Shown piece by piece: positions 1 through 7,800 of a stretch of 18,627 bases of DNA. The stretch comes from Bacteroidota bacterium (lineage in GTDB: Bacteria; Bacteroidota; Rhodothermia; Balneolales; Balneolaceae), in assembly GCA_024635465.1 (NCBI GenBank), contig JAGXIS010000102.1:1-18627 (forward strand), in the 5' to 3' direction. Below the pieces are notes generated by a model. That model saw only the letters and a program-made list of their open reading frames with translations. It was not told the DNA's origin and made no database searches. How positions within the stretch are numbered: the stretch's first letter is position 1; each line of letters starts with the position of its first letter. Made by a program: the position numbers and the translations under genes.

Positions 1-469
1 CTGCACTCCCATAATTTTGATCCGTTCTAATCACTTTTCTCACATCAAAACAGATTACATCCTCATCGGTCTCTTCTTTAAGTATAGCGGTAAAAATTTC
101 AGACGAAAGCCGTTCACCGAAAGATAGTACCTCGTCACGAAGCATGGGTGTCATGATCCGATTGGTTGTGGCGATCTCCATTAGTTCGTCCAGTATGGGA
201 GTGATTTTTTTGACCACCTCCGTCTGATTCTCAAGATCATTACAAATATTGAGATGTTTCGTACGGATCTGCTGAGCGATCTCCACTTTCTCCTCTTTAC
301 CGTTACCGATAATAAATTCTGACAATAAATTTGTTGTGCCGGAGGTCGCACTTACAACGATTATTTTTTTATCGGGATCTCCCTTCACAATCGTAGCGCA
401 CCTTCTCATAGCTGTTGCATCAGCCATGCTTGTACCACCAAATTTGGCAACCTTAAATAAATCAGGCAT
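1..469 (-). CDS. Aspartate kinase, N-terminal part (runs off the left edge)
   Basis: Phosphorylates L-aspartate with ATP, the first step towards lysine, threonine, methionine and diaminopimelate; cytosolic. I translated the minus strand from the ATG at 469-467: the protein opens MPDLFKVAKFGGTSMADA, the KFGGTS nucleotide-binding signature of the amino-acid kinase fold, followed by IIVVSATSGTTNLL, the second conserved block. About 156 codons are visible, ending near VIRTDQNYGSA; the rest of the kinase domain and any ACT regulatory domains lie outside the window. Whether it is a stand-alone LysC or a fusion such as ThrA (kinase plus homoserine dehydrogenase) cannot be decided here, so no symbol is given. 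No Shine-Dalgarno sequence precedes the start; the upstream bases are A/T-rich. It diverges from the small basic protein gene at 835 across a 365-base gap. Confidence 0.93.
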   Translation of the reverse strand, partial: MPDLFKVAKFGGTSMADATAMRRCATIVKGDPDKKIIVVSATSGTTNLLSEFIIGNGKEEKVEIAQQIRTKHLNICNDLENQTEVVKKITPILDELMEIATTNRIMTPMLRDEVLSFGERLSSEIFTAILKEETDEDVICFDVRKVIRTDQNYGSA

Positions 470-834
470 ATGTTAAATTATTTGAATTCGTATCGGATTA
501 AAAATAAGGAAAATCTTACCTCTTTATATGTCTAATTGGTGAATAAGGTTTAAAAAGATGGTTCCTCATCGATATTCATTCTATAAATAGTCTCATTTGT
601 TCCCACAATTTTTTTATGTTTTTAAACATCTACTCCATCCTTAATCCCTCTTTTGTTGGTCATCCAGCCCCAGACATGGGTTTTAGTGAAGTTCTACTAT
701 TTTCCTTTCATCCGATTGAAATAAACTTTTATAGATTTGTTTGAAACATTTTGTATTTTACTCGACTGAATACATGTGTTAAATACACTACATAAACTGT
801 AAGTTCAATTTTTAAGAAACCCGGGTGATTCTTC
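470..834. other. Gene-free divergent region between aspartate kinase and the small basic protein
   Basis: About 365 bases with no convincing open frame on either strand. It is AT-rich and must hold the promoter(s) for the aspartate kinase (leftward) and for the 30-residue protein at 835 (rightward). I see one good match to the Bacteroidota -7 element at 732-739 (listed separately) and a short inverted repeat ATGTTT-TT-AAACAT at 616-629 that could be an operator or nothing. For the leftward gene I found no convincing promoter. No tRNA, riboswitch or threonine/lysine attenuator-like leader peptide was recognised. Confidence 0.6.
732..739 (+). promoter_or_regulatory. Possible Bacteroidota-type -7 promoter element
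   Basis: TAGATTTG matches the TAnnTTTG -7 consensus of Bacteroidota housekeeping promoters exactly. The upstream -33 element (TTTG or TTG) is poor: only TTTC at 706-709, about 22 bases away. If used, transcription would begin near 745 and give the 30-residue protein gene a leader of about 90 bases. Short motifs of this kind occur by chance in AT-rich DNA, so this rests on position and one good half-site. Confidence 0.35.
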
Positions 835-927
835 ATGCCAAGCGGAAAGAAAAGAAAAAGATCAAAAATTGCTAAGCACAAAAGAAAGAAGCGTCTGCGT
901 AAAAATAGACACAAGAAGAAGAAATAA
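835..927 (+). CDS. 30-residue COX24/AURKAIP1-domain basic protein, probable ribosome-associated protein
   Basis: A tiny gene, ATG at 835 to TAA at 925-927. The protein begins MPSGKKRKRSKIAKHKRKKR and ends in RHKKKK; 19 of 30 residues are Lys or Arg. This is the pattern of the bacterial AURKAIP1/COX24-domain proteins common in Bacteroidota and relatives. Known of the family: the eukaryotic homologue mS38 (AURKAIP1) and the mycobacterial bS22 sit on the small ribosomal subunit near the decoding-centre helix of the rRNA. I infer the same kind of rRNA-bound role here. There is no Shine-Dalgarno sequence; the bases just upstream are GATTCTTC. It is monocistronic: a possible promoter lies at 732 and a strong terminator follows 20 bases after the stop. 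Its length is normal for the family, so it is not a fragment. Confidence 0.88.
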   Translation: MPSGKKRKRSKIAKHKRKKRLRKNRHKKKK

Positions 928-947
928 TTTCTCTGGCTAATCTTTTT

Positions 948-977
948 AAGGGCACATTGTTTGTGCCCTTTTTTATT
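948..977 (+). terminator. Intrinsic terminator after the COX24-domain gene
   Basis: A perfect 9-bp stem, AAGGGCACA (948-956) pairing with TGTGCCCTT (962-970), has a 5-base loop and runs into a T-rich tract, TTTTTTATTTT. It has the right polarity for the plus-strand gene ending at 927. On the minus strand the stem is followed by A-rich sequence, so it should not terminate in both directions. The tract touches the stop codon of the convergent gene at 978. Confidence 0.9.
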
Positions 978-1628
978 TTAAGCAGCCGTAACCACCACAC
1001 TTTCATCAGCAATTTTTATGATGCGGTTAGCTTTATATAACAGATGGGTTAATTTTCTGGCTATATATGAGTGAACTTCATTTAAACTATTGAGATCTCC
1101 GATTGAGAATTGAAAATAGGAGATCAGATTAATTGCTGTCAGGTATTTTCCGTGCTGATCCCCATCAATCTCAAGATGCCATCGAGTGATGATATCTTCA
1201 GATAGGAGTAGTTCATTAACTTTTTTACTGGCTCTATCCATCCATTCACTTGCCATTTCTATTCGATGATCTTCTTTACCAAAACCGGGTGGAGGCTGAC
1301 ATCGATCTACATCAAAATGCCAAACAATCTCAATATCAATGGACGGTGAAACTGAGACTTCTGTTAAATGTTTTGCCTTTAGCATCGGATGGGCATCCGT
1401 GCCGCTTAATCTGTTTGCCAGATTGGCCTCACGAAAACTATCCCAATCAAAATTTATGGCCAGGTGAGTCAGATGATGAGTAGAATTTTTTAAATCGATA
1501 ACAATTTCTAATCCTGCTGCATTAATCCTGGCTTCTTCCCACGTTTTAAACTTTACAACGTTTATATTTCTCTCATTCAGGGAACTGTTAATTTTATTTA
1601 TTATAGACTGAAATATCGGATATTGCAT
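978..1628 (-). CDS. Hypothetical protein, 216 residues, family not recognised
   Basis: I do not recognise this protein. It has no signal peptide, membrane segment or lipobox, so it is probably cytosolic. It opens MQYPIFQSIINKINSSLNER, looks mixed alpha/beta, and has an alternating hydrophobic strand around GLEIVIDLKN followed by THHLTHLAINFDWDSF, then VSPSIDIEIVWHFDVDRCQP and a helical DHRIEMASEWMDRASKKVNE. The His/Asp/Trp-rich blocks (THHLTH, WHFDVD, RWHLEIDGD) could be ligand-binding, but that is speculation. It is transcribed away from the NFACT gene with only 38 bases between the two start codons, so both promoters would have to sit in or near that gap. Base use is like the neighbours, with no sign of recent transfer. 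It is convergent with the COX24-domain gene. Confidence 0.8.
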   Translation of the reverse strand: MQYPIFQSIINKINSSLNERNINVVKFKTWEEARINAAGLEIVIDLKNSTHHLTHLAINFDWDSFREANLANRLSGTDAHPMLKAKHLTEVSVSPSIDIEIVWHFDVDRCQPPPGFGKEDHRIEMASEWMDRASKKVNELLLSEDIITRWHLEIDGDQHGKYLTAINLISYFQFSIGDLNSLNEVHSYIARKLTHLLYKANRIIKIADESVVVTAA

Positions 1629-1666
1629 TGAACATTTTTTTCAAGGTTCAAGTTAAACACAATTGA

Positions 1667-3259
1667 ATGAATAACTATTTTGTCTTATATCATCTGACTA
1701 TCTTTTTGAAGAAGTATTGTCTTGATTCAACATTTCAATTCAGTATCTCTCCTTTTAAGGATGTATGGACTGCATTTTTAAGGCCCGACGATCAAAAATT
1801 TAAACTTCTACTCTCCACTCACCCTTCAGAAACTGTACTCTTTTTAGAAGATTTTAAACCTGCTAAAAAGAGTAATGTAACTTCATTTTTTGATCAGCTA
1901 TCCGGTAAAAAAATCCTGGATATGGATATTTCTGACCATGATCGATTCATACATATTTATTTGGAGGGTGACTTCAAACTTCTTCTCCAGCTCTTTGGTA
2001 ATAAACCAAATATCTACCTGATTCAAAAAAATAAAATTATCGAATCTTTTAAGAATCCTGATCAAAATATAGGGGAAACACCCCCCAATCCTCGACAACC
2101 AACAACTGATTATAAAATAAAGAAAGAAGGTCTTTCAGCCAAAAAAACAATCCTAAAAATTGAACCTAAATTTCCAAGACATCTTATTTCATCCGTAATC
2201 GAACATTTCACTTTAGAAGAAAAAAATAGTACTGAAATTTCCGATGTTGTCGGGGTCCTTACAGATGCTATGATTAAAACACCGGAATTCAGAATTTTAG
2301 AAGATGGCAATCTTTGCCTGATACCGGAATCCCTATTGCCACTCCCCGGTAAAAAGAATTTTGAAGATGTAAACAGTGCAATCAAGCACCTCTATTTCCA
2401 CACTTCTCAAGAGCGAAGACTTTCTTCAAAAATTCAACAAATAAAACCATCACTTGAGAGACGGATTCAAGCTCTTGAATCATTGATTGATCAGTTAAAA
2501 GACGCAGATAAAGGCTTGGAAAGAGCTGAAAAATATGAACAATTTGGACATATCTTGATGGCCAATGCACATGAAAGTTCAGAACCTGAATCAGAATCAA
2601 TCACTCTTCCAAATTATTACGACGACAATAAACCGGTAAAGATTCCGATAAAACCCAAATTGAATATCGCGGAAAATGCTGAAAATTATTACGATAGATC
2701 TTCTAAAGCGATTCGAAACGTTGAGGAGTCGAAGCGACGTTTAAAGGATTCCAAATTGGATTTGAGAAAATTAAAAAAATTGCAGGAGTCGCTCGGTAAA
2801 GTTCAGAAAATTTATGAATTTAGTGATTGGCATAAGGATCATATAGATGAACTTCATGATTTGGGAGTAATCAATAAGAGTAGTAAAGAGTACTCTTCAC
2901 CTTATCGAAAATTAAAAATCGATAATTATGAAGTATGGGTTGGTAAAAATGCAAAAAGTAATGATCGCCTGACTTCAGATGCCCATAAAGAGGATGTTTG
3001 GATGCATGCACGTGGAGTGAGTGGGTCTCACCTTGCCATTCGGATGAACAACAATAAGGAGATGCCTCCTAAGCAGATTTTGTTAAAAGCTGCTTCTCTG
3101 GCTGCTTACCACTCTAAAGCAAGAGGATCGGATCTGGTACCGGTCATTATCACAAAAAGAAAATATATTTCTAAACCAAAAGGGGCTCCACCGGGAAGTG
3201 TGAGGGTTGATAAAGAACAAGTAGAAATGGTTCATCCTCAAAATGTGACAAAACAATGA
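1667..3259 (+). CDS. rqcH: NFACT-family protein (RqcH/Rqc2/FbpA-like), ribosome quality control
   Basis: RqcH-type NFACT proteins bind the 50S subunit carrying a stalled peptidyl-tRNA and direct C-terminal alanine tailing, which marks the nascent chain for degradation. At 530 residues this is normal length. The NFACT-N part opens MNNYFVLYHLTIFLKKYCLD, the usual Bacteroidota form. Predicted coiled-coil helices lie at about residues 245-290 and 345-385, with the conserved ENAENYYDRSSK block between the arms. The C-terminal NFACT-R RNA-binding domain (about 420-525) carries the signature DVWMHARG (443-450) then SGSHLAIR, and the KPKGAPPGSVRV segment that ends the domain. FbpA-type adhesin naming in some databases reflects the same family. 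Its stop overlaps the aroK start (ATGA), so the two are translationally coupled. The symbol follows the family; alanine-tailing activity is inferred, not shown by the sequence. Confidence 0.92.
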   Translation: MNNYFVLYHLTIFLKKYCLDSTFQFSISPFKDVWTAFLRPDDQKFKLLLSTHPSETVLFLEDFKPAKKSNVTSFFDQLSGKKILDMDISDHDRFIHIYLEGDFKLLLQLFGNKPNIYLIQKNKIIESFKNPDQNIGETPPNPRQPTTDYKIKKEGLSAKKTILKIEPKFPRHLISSVIEHFTLEEKNSTEISDVVGVLTDAMIKTPEFRILEDGNLCLIPESLLPLPGKKNFEDVNSAIKHLYFHTSQERRLSSKIQQIKPSLERRIQALESLIDQLKDADKGLERAEKYEQFGHILMANAHESSEPESESITLPNYYDDNKPVKIPIKPKLNIAENAENYYDRSSKAIRNVEESKRRLKDSKLDLRKLKKLQESLGKVQKIYEFSDWHKDHIDELHDLGVINKSSKEYSSPYRKLKIDNYEVWVGKNAKSNDRLTSDAHKEDVWMHARGVSGSHLAIRMNNNKEMPPKQILLKAASLAAYHSKARGSDLVPVIITKRKYISKPKGAPPGSVRVDKEQVEMVHPQNVTKQ

Positions 3260-3783
3260 ATCAAAACAACAATCAAGCTATATTCTTATGCGGGATGATG
3301 GGAACGGGCAAATCATTGATTGGTAAGCATGTAGCCAGAAAACTAAATCTCCCATTTACTGACTTGGATTCACAAATTGAATCGGAGACCGGAAAAAAGA
3401 TACCTCAAATTTTTGAAGAAAAAGGAGAATCCGGTTTTAGAGAGATCGAAAAAAATACACTGATCAATTATTTATATGATCCTAAAGGTGTATTGGCGCT
3501 CGGCGGTGGATCTCTTCAAAATCAAGAACTCGTTGATCTTATAAAGAATAGTGGTATCCTTATCTTTATAGATACCCCAAATGAGATTTTATTATCTCGT
3601 TTGAAGAAAAGCAGGCGAAGGCCCATGATAAATGGCCTTGATACGGACCAGCTAAAAAAATTGATTGAAAAACTATTGGAAGAGAGAAAACCATTTTATA
3701 ATCAAGCGAATATTATCGTATCTGGTGCTGCTAAAAGTTATGAAATCACAACTGACTTAATTATCAAAGAACTTATCAAATAA
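3256..3783 (+). CDS. aroK: Shikimate kinase
   Basis: Transfers phosphate from ATP to the 3-hydroxyl of shikimate, the fifth step of the chorismate pathway; cytosolic. The 175-residue length is typical of a monofunctional enzyme. Visible motifs: Walker A GMMGTGKS (residues 13-20); FTDLDSQIE with the Mg2+/shikimate-contacting Asp36 and Asp38; GESGFREIE, supplying the conserved shikimate-binding Arg; LALGGGS, the Gly-rich shikimate-site loop; and the SRRRPMI lid with the ATP-closing arginine. All expected catalytic residues are present. It begins inside the stop codon of the upstream NFACT gene and is followed after one base by aroB, so consecutive pathway-related enzymes are co-translated. AroK and AroL isozymes cannot be separated by eye; aroK is the default. 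Confidence 0.96.
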   Translation: MNQNNNQAIFLCGMMGTGKSLIGKHVARKLNLPFTDLDSQIESETGKKIPQIFEEKGESGFREIEKNTLINYLYDPKGVLALGGGSLQNQELVDLIKNSGILIFIDTPNEILLSRLKKSRRRPMINGLDTDQLKKLIEKLLEERKPFYNQANIIVSGAAKSYEITTDLIIKELIK

Positions 3784-3784
3784 G

Positions 3785-4888
3785 ATGATTAGTACTTCTG
3801 TTAAAACTACCGGAAATCACTATCACATTCGTACCGGAAAAAATATTCTGGAGAATGAATTACGAGATGCTCTGAGTGATCATGCGACTGATCAGCTTTT
3901 TCTACTCGTTGATCAAAATGTGGCTAAATATCATCAGGATTATATCAATCATTCACTACGTGGTATCACATCAAATATTAAGCAGTTCATTATCCCCGAA
4001 GGAGAAAGCAGCAAATCGATCTCCCAATACTCTAATACATTAGATTTTCTGCTTACCAATGGCATTCGCAGAAATATCCCATTGATTGTTTTCGGTGGAG
4101 GCGTTACCGGTGACTTAGGAGGATTCGTTGCCGCAACAGCACTTCGTGGTATACCCCTCATTCACGTTCCGACTACCTTACTGGCTATGGTGGATAGTGC
4201 TATTGGAGGGAAAACAGGGGTGAATCATGCTACCGGGAAAAACTTAATCGGTTCTTTCTATCAACCTTCGGCAGTGATCTCTGATATACACTTTTTAAAT
4301 ACCTTGCCCGATAATGAATGGGTAAATGGGTTAAGTGAAATTTTAAAATATGGAGCGATTCACAATGATCAAATTTTTGAGGATTCAAAAATCTTCCTGA
4401 AAGGTAAACCTTCAGATCAAGACTCCGACAAATTGATCTCACTTATTGATAAATGTGTAAAAGTAAAAGCGGAAATTGTAGGGAAAGATGAATTAGAATC
4501 GGGAATTAGAGCGTACTTAAATTTTGGTCACACATTTGCTCATGCACTGGAAAAAGCTGCTGATTTTCATCAAATCAGTCATGGAGAAGCTGTCTTTTTA
4601 GGTATGTTAGCAGCAGAAAAATTATCCCTATCTACAGGGGGCACCCTAAAAACGAATCCGTTGCATGCATTTCGAGACCTTTATAAATACAGAGTTCCTC
4701 AAGAAGCGTTATCTTTAGATGATTTAATGGGTTCTATGTATGCCGATAAAAAACGAACCGGAGCGAACTTAACTTTTGTTTTGTTGAATAAATGGCAGGA
4801 ACCGATCGTTAAAACTGTTGAGGAAAGAGAATTAATAACATCATCCTGGTCAGTAGTTTTTGACGAAATTGAAAGAAACCGGATTTAA
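3785..4888 (+). CDS. aroB: 3-Dehydroquinate synthase
   Basis: Converts DAHP to 3-dehydroquinate, the second step of the shikimate pathway, using NAD+ and a divalent metal (Zn2+ or Co2+); cytosolic. Its 367 residues match the family. The NAD-binding loop GGGVTGDLGGF lies at residues 104-114, and the SAIGGKTGVNH substrate-binding segment follows. The three metal ligands are all visible with canonical spacing: Glu185 in GLSEILKYG, His249 in NFGHTFAH and His266 in SHGEAV. The start ATG is one base past the aroK stop, and no alternative start is needed. The aroK-aroB order is common in many bacteria. There is no Shine-Dalgarno motif, so translation probably depends on coupling. Confidence 0.97.
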   Translation: MISTSVKTTGNHYHIRTGKNILENELRDALSDHATDQLFLLVDQNVAKYHQDYINHSLRGITSNIKQFIIPEGESSKSISQYSNTLDFLLTNGIRRNIPLIVFGGGVTGDLGGFVAATALRGIPLIHVPTTLLAMVDSAIGGKTGVNHATGKNLIGSFYQPSAVISDIHFLNTLPDNEWVNGLSEILKYGAIHNDQIFEDSKIFLKGKPSDQDSDKLISLIDKCVKVKAEIVGKDELESGIRAYLNFGHTFAHALEKAADFHQISHGEAVFLGMLAAEKLSLSTGGTLKTNPLHAFRDLYKYRVPQEALSLDDLMGSMYADKKRTGANLTFVLLNKWQEPIVKTVEERELITSSWSVVFDEIERNRI

Positions 4889-4897
4889 AACGACCCT

Positions 4898-7800
4898 TTG
4901 ATTTTACGTATCATATATAAAATTTGGATCTACTTCTGGCGTACATTTTTTACGCTGGCCGGGGTTTTTCTATTGTCAATGGCTATCGTGGTGGGAGTTC
5001 TTCAGCTACCCCAAAGCAAGGAGTACATTAATGAAGAGATTACCGAACTTTTTGCAACACAGTTTGAAGGCGATCTTGAAATCGAACAGATTAGTGGCTT
5101 TTTACCATTTAGTGCTACCCTTCATAATGGGGCTTTCTATGCACCCAATGATCCTGATATTCCTGTACTCTCGTTCGACACCATGGAAATTGAAATCACT
5201 TGGTGGAACTTGTTCCAACGAAATTTTACCATATCATCATTTGAAGTTAATTCGCCCTCTTTGAAACTTACAATGGCAGATAGTGAGAACCTCTCTATTG
5301 TAACTCTGTTTCGTCAAAATGAGCCTGAAATGATTGACTTGGAACCCCAATCTGACAGAGTTCGATTTTTGGAACAAATCAGCCTCTTCGCACCGATCAT
5401 TCAAGTTAACAATGGAATTATTGATGTAGATGAATCCATAGAACTCCCGGAGGCCGTAGATTTGCCTGAAGTATTCAGGGTAGAAAACCTGAATTTTTCA
5501 ATATTTCTTGAACTTTCTGATACACAAATCTTTTTTGACCTTCCGGATTTTACGGCTGAAATACCAAACAGTGAATATCAATTTTTACAGGTTAATGGCC
5601 AATTTTATAGTGATGATGAATATTTTGAACTGAATAGATTCAGAATCGGAACAGCTCTTGGAAACGCTGATTTTAGCTTTGAAGCAACACCTGTTAATAT
5701 TTTCGCGGCTAACCTAAAGAATCAATTTCAACTCGCCGAATATCGTGTTCAAATTACTGAAAGTTCTCTCACACCAAATTTAGTTCGTAAATTAACCGGT
5801 GCCTTTCCTCCCTTTGATAACAATCTGGAAATTGAATTAATATCAGAAGGGACACTGGAAACCTATTTTATTGACAGATTTAGAGCAAATATTGACGAAT
5901 CATCCATATTGATATCTGCAGAATTAAAAAACATGTTCAGCAATGACATCTCTTATGATGCCAGTTTAGATAACATGGTGATTCATCCATCTATTCTAGA
6001 CTGGATATCAACTAGCTATCTGGATGGGAAAATCGATCTGGAAAGATATCAATTAAGTACCGTAAGAGGTTCTCTCAATGGAGATTTACTGGAACTGAAT
6101 AGCAGTGTAAGAGCAGTAACGGAAGCCGGAGCTTTTTCACTGGATGGCTCAATGAAATTTGAAGAACTCTTAAACTATGATCTGGTTTTTGGAGTAGATG
6201 CTCTGGATATCACCCCTTTTCTGACCGATACACTAGATTCAAGTATTATTCAGGGGCGATTTACACTGCAAGGTACGGTTACCGGGCCGGACGCCAATTT
6301 CCAGAGTACAGTTGATCTAAGCAGTAGTAGAATATTTGGTTATGAGATCAATTCATTGGATGCTGACTTTAACTATGCGAATAATGTTTTAAGATATGTT
6401 GTTCAGGGTGGAGATGATAACGAACTGTATGTCTCTGCAAATGGACGCTACAGTCGGGACAATGACCGGATCAGATTTACTTCCGATGGTGAGGTGAATA
6501 AACTGGATCTGAAAAAATTTAACGACGAATTTTTTGCCCACCCAACTGACTTCAATTCCACATTTTCAGCTAACCTTAATTGGACTGACTTAGACGACCT
6601 TACAGGCAGAATCAGTCTCGAAATAGATGAATCATCAATTAATAATGAACAACTCCGACCTCACCAATTCTATGCCGATTTAAACGATTCAAATGAAGGT
6701 AATCGAAGGCTGAGATTTACAAGCTCATTCTTCGACGGCGAATTGAATGGCACCCTAAATCTCTCCACTCTTCAAAAAAGCGCCGATTATTGGACACAAT
6801 ACCTGAAGTATAGAATTGATGACGAAATAATGTTCAGTGAAAATGCCGATTCACTTAGTTTCGAAAATCTTCTCTTAGATCCCAATTATCAAGATCTTTA
6901 TGCCGATTTGAGCATAAATATGGTCATTAAAGACGTTTCTCTCTTGAGAAAATATCTGCCGGAACTTCCGGAATTTGAAAGTAGTGCCCGTTTTAACTCA
7001 ACAATTAATGCCACTCATGATAGATTACTGGTTACGGCAACACTTTTTGATGAGAGAATACGATACGGAGATTTAGCAGCTGATAATCTCAATAGCGCCT
7101 TTACAGCAAATTTCCGTAACGACCAAAAACTCCGGGAGTCAAGTACTGTGGATCTACAAATAAGCAGTACCTATTCCTCGTTTCTTGGAAATGAATTAAA
7201 AGAGAGTTACGCAAACCTTTCTATACGTGATGATTCGTTACACATTCGGTCAAACCTTCAAAAACTAGAAGATGATATCCAGCTTCAGACTAGCTTAACC
7301 GGATATCTAAAAACCAACAGTTTCGACATTCTGGTTGATGACTTCAAATTGGGATCCACTGAATATCAATGGACTCAGGAAGGGCGTCCATGGATCAGCT
7401 ATAACCGAAATAATGCCCTGATAATTGAAGATCTCATCCTTACTAGCGGTACAGAGTATCTTAAAGTAGATGGGACGTACAGCGACAGTGTGGATGATAT
7501 TGTAGATTACACAATCATTGACTTGGACCTTAGTTTATTGTCTGATGTTATTGGTGGCAGAATTCAATTCTCCGGTAATCTGAATGGCGAATTTTCAACC
7601 CGAACTCTTTTGGATATTCCTGCGATTCAAGGAAACCTGACGGTTAATGAAGGGCGTATTCAGAATCGACTCATTGGTGATGTTTCCATTAACAGTTTAT
7701 ACAACTCAGAATACCAACAGTTTGATACAGAAATTCATGTCTATACTGACCCCGAAAAATACAGTAGTTATTATGAAAGAAACGATGGTATAGGTCAGGA

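Noticed and set aside
616..629. Inverted repeat ATGTTT-TT-AAACAT in the divergent leader
   Set aside because: Only six AT-rich pairs with a two-base spacer; too weak to call an operator or terminator.
729..914. 61-codon minus-strand frame over the COX24-domain gene
   Set aside because: It is the antisense shadow of the Lys/Arg-rich codons, which read as Phe/Leu-rich on the other strand.
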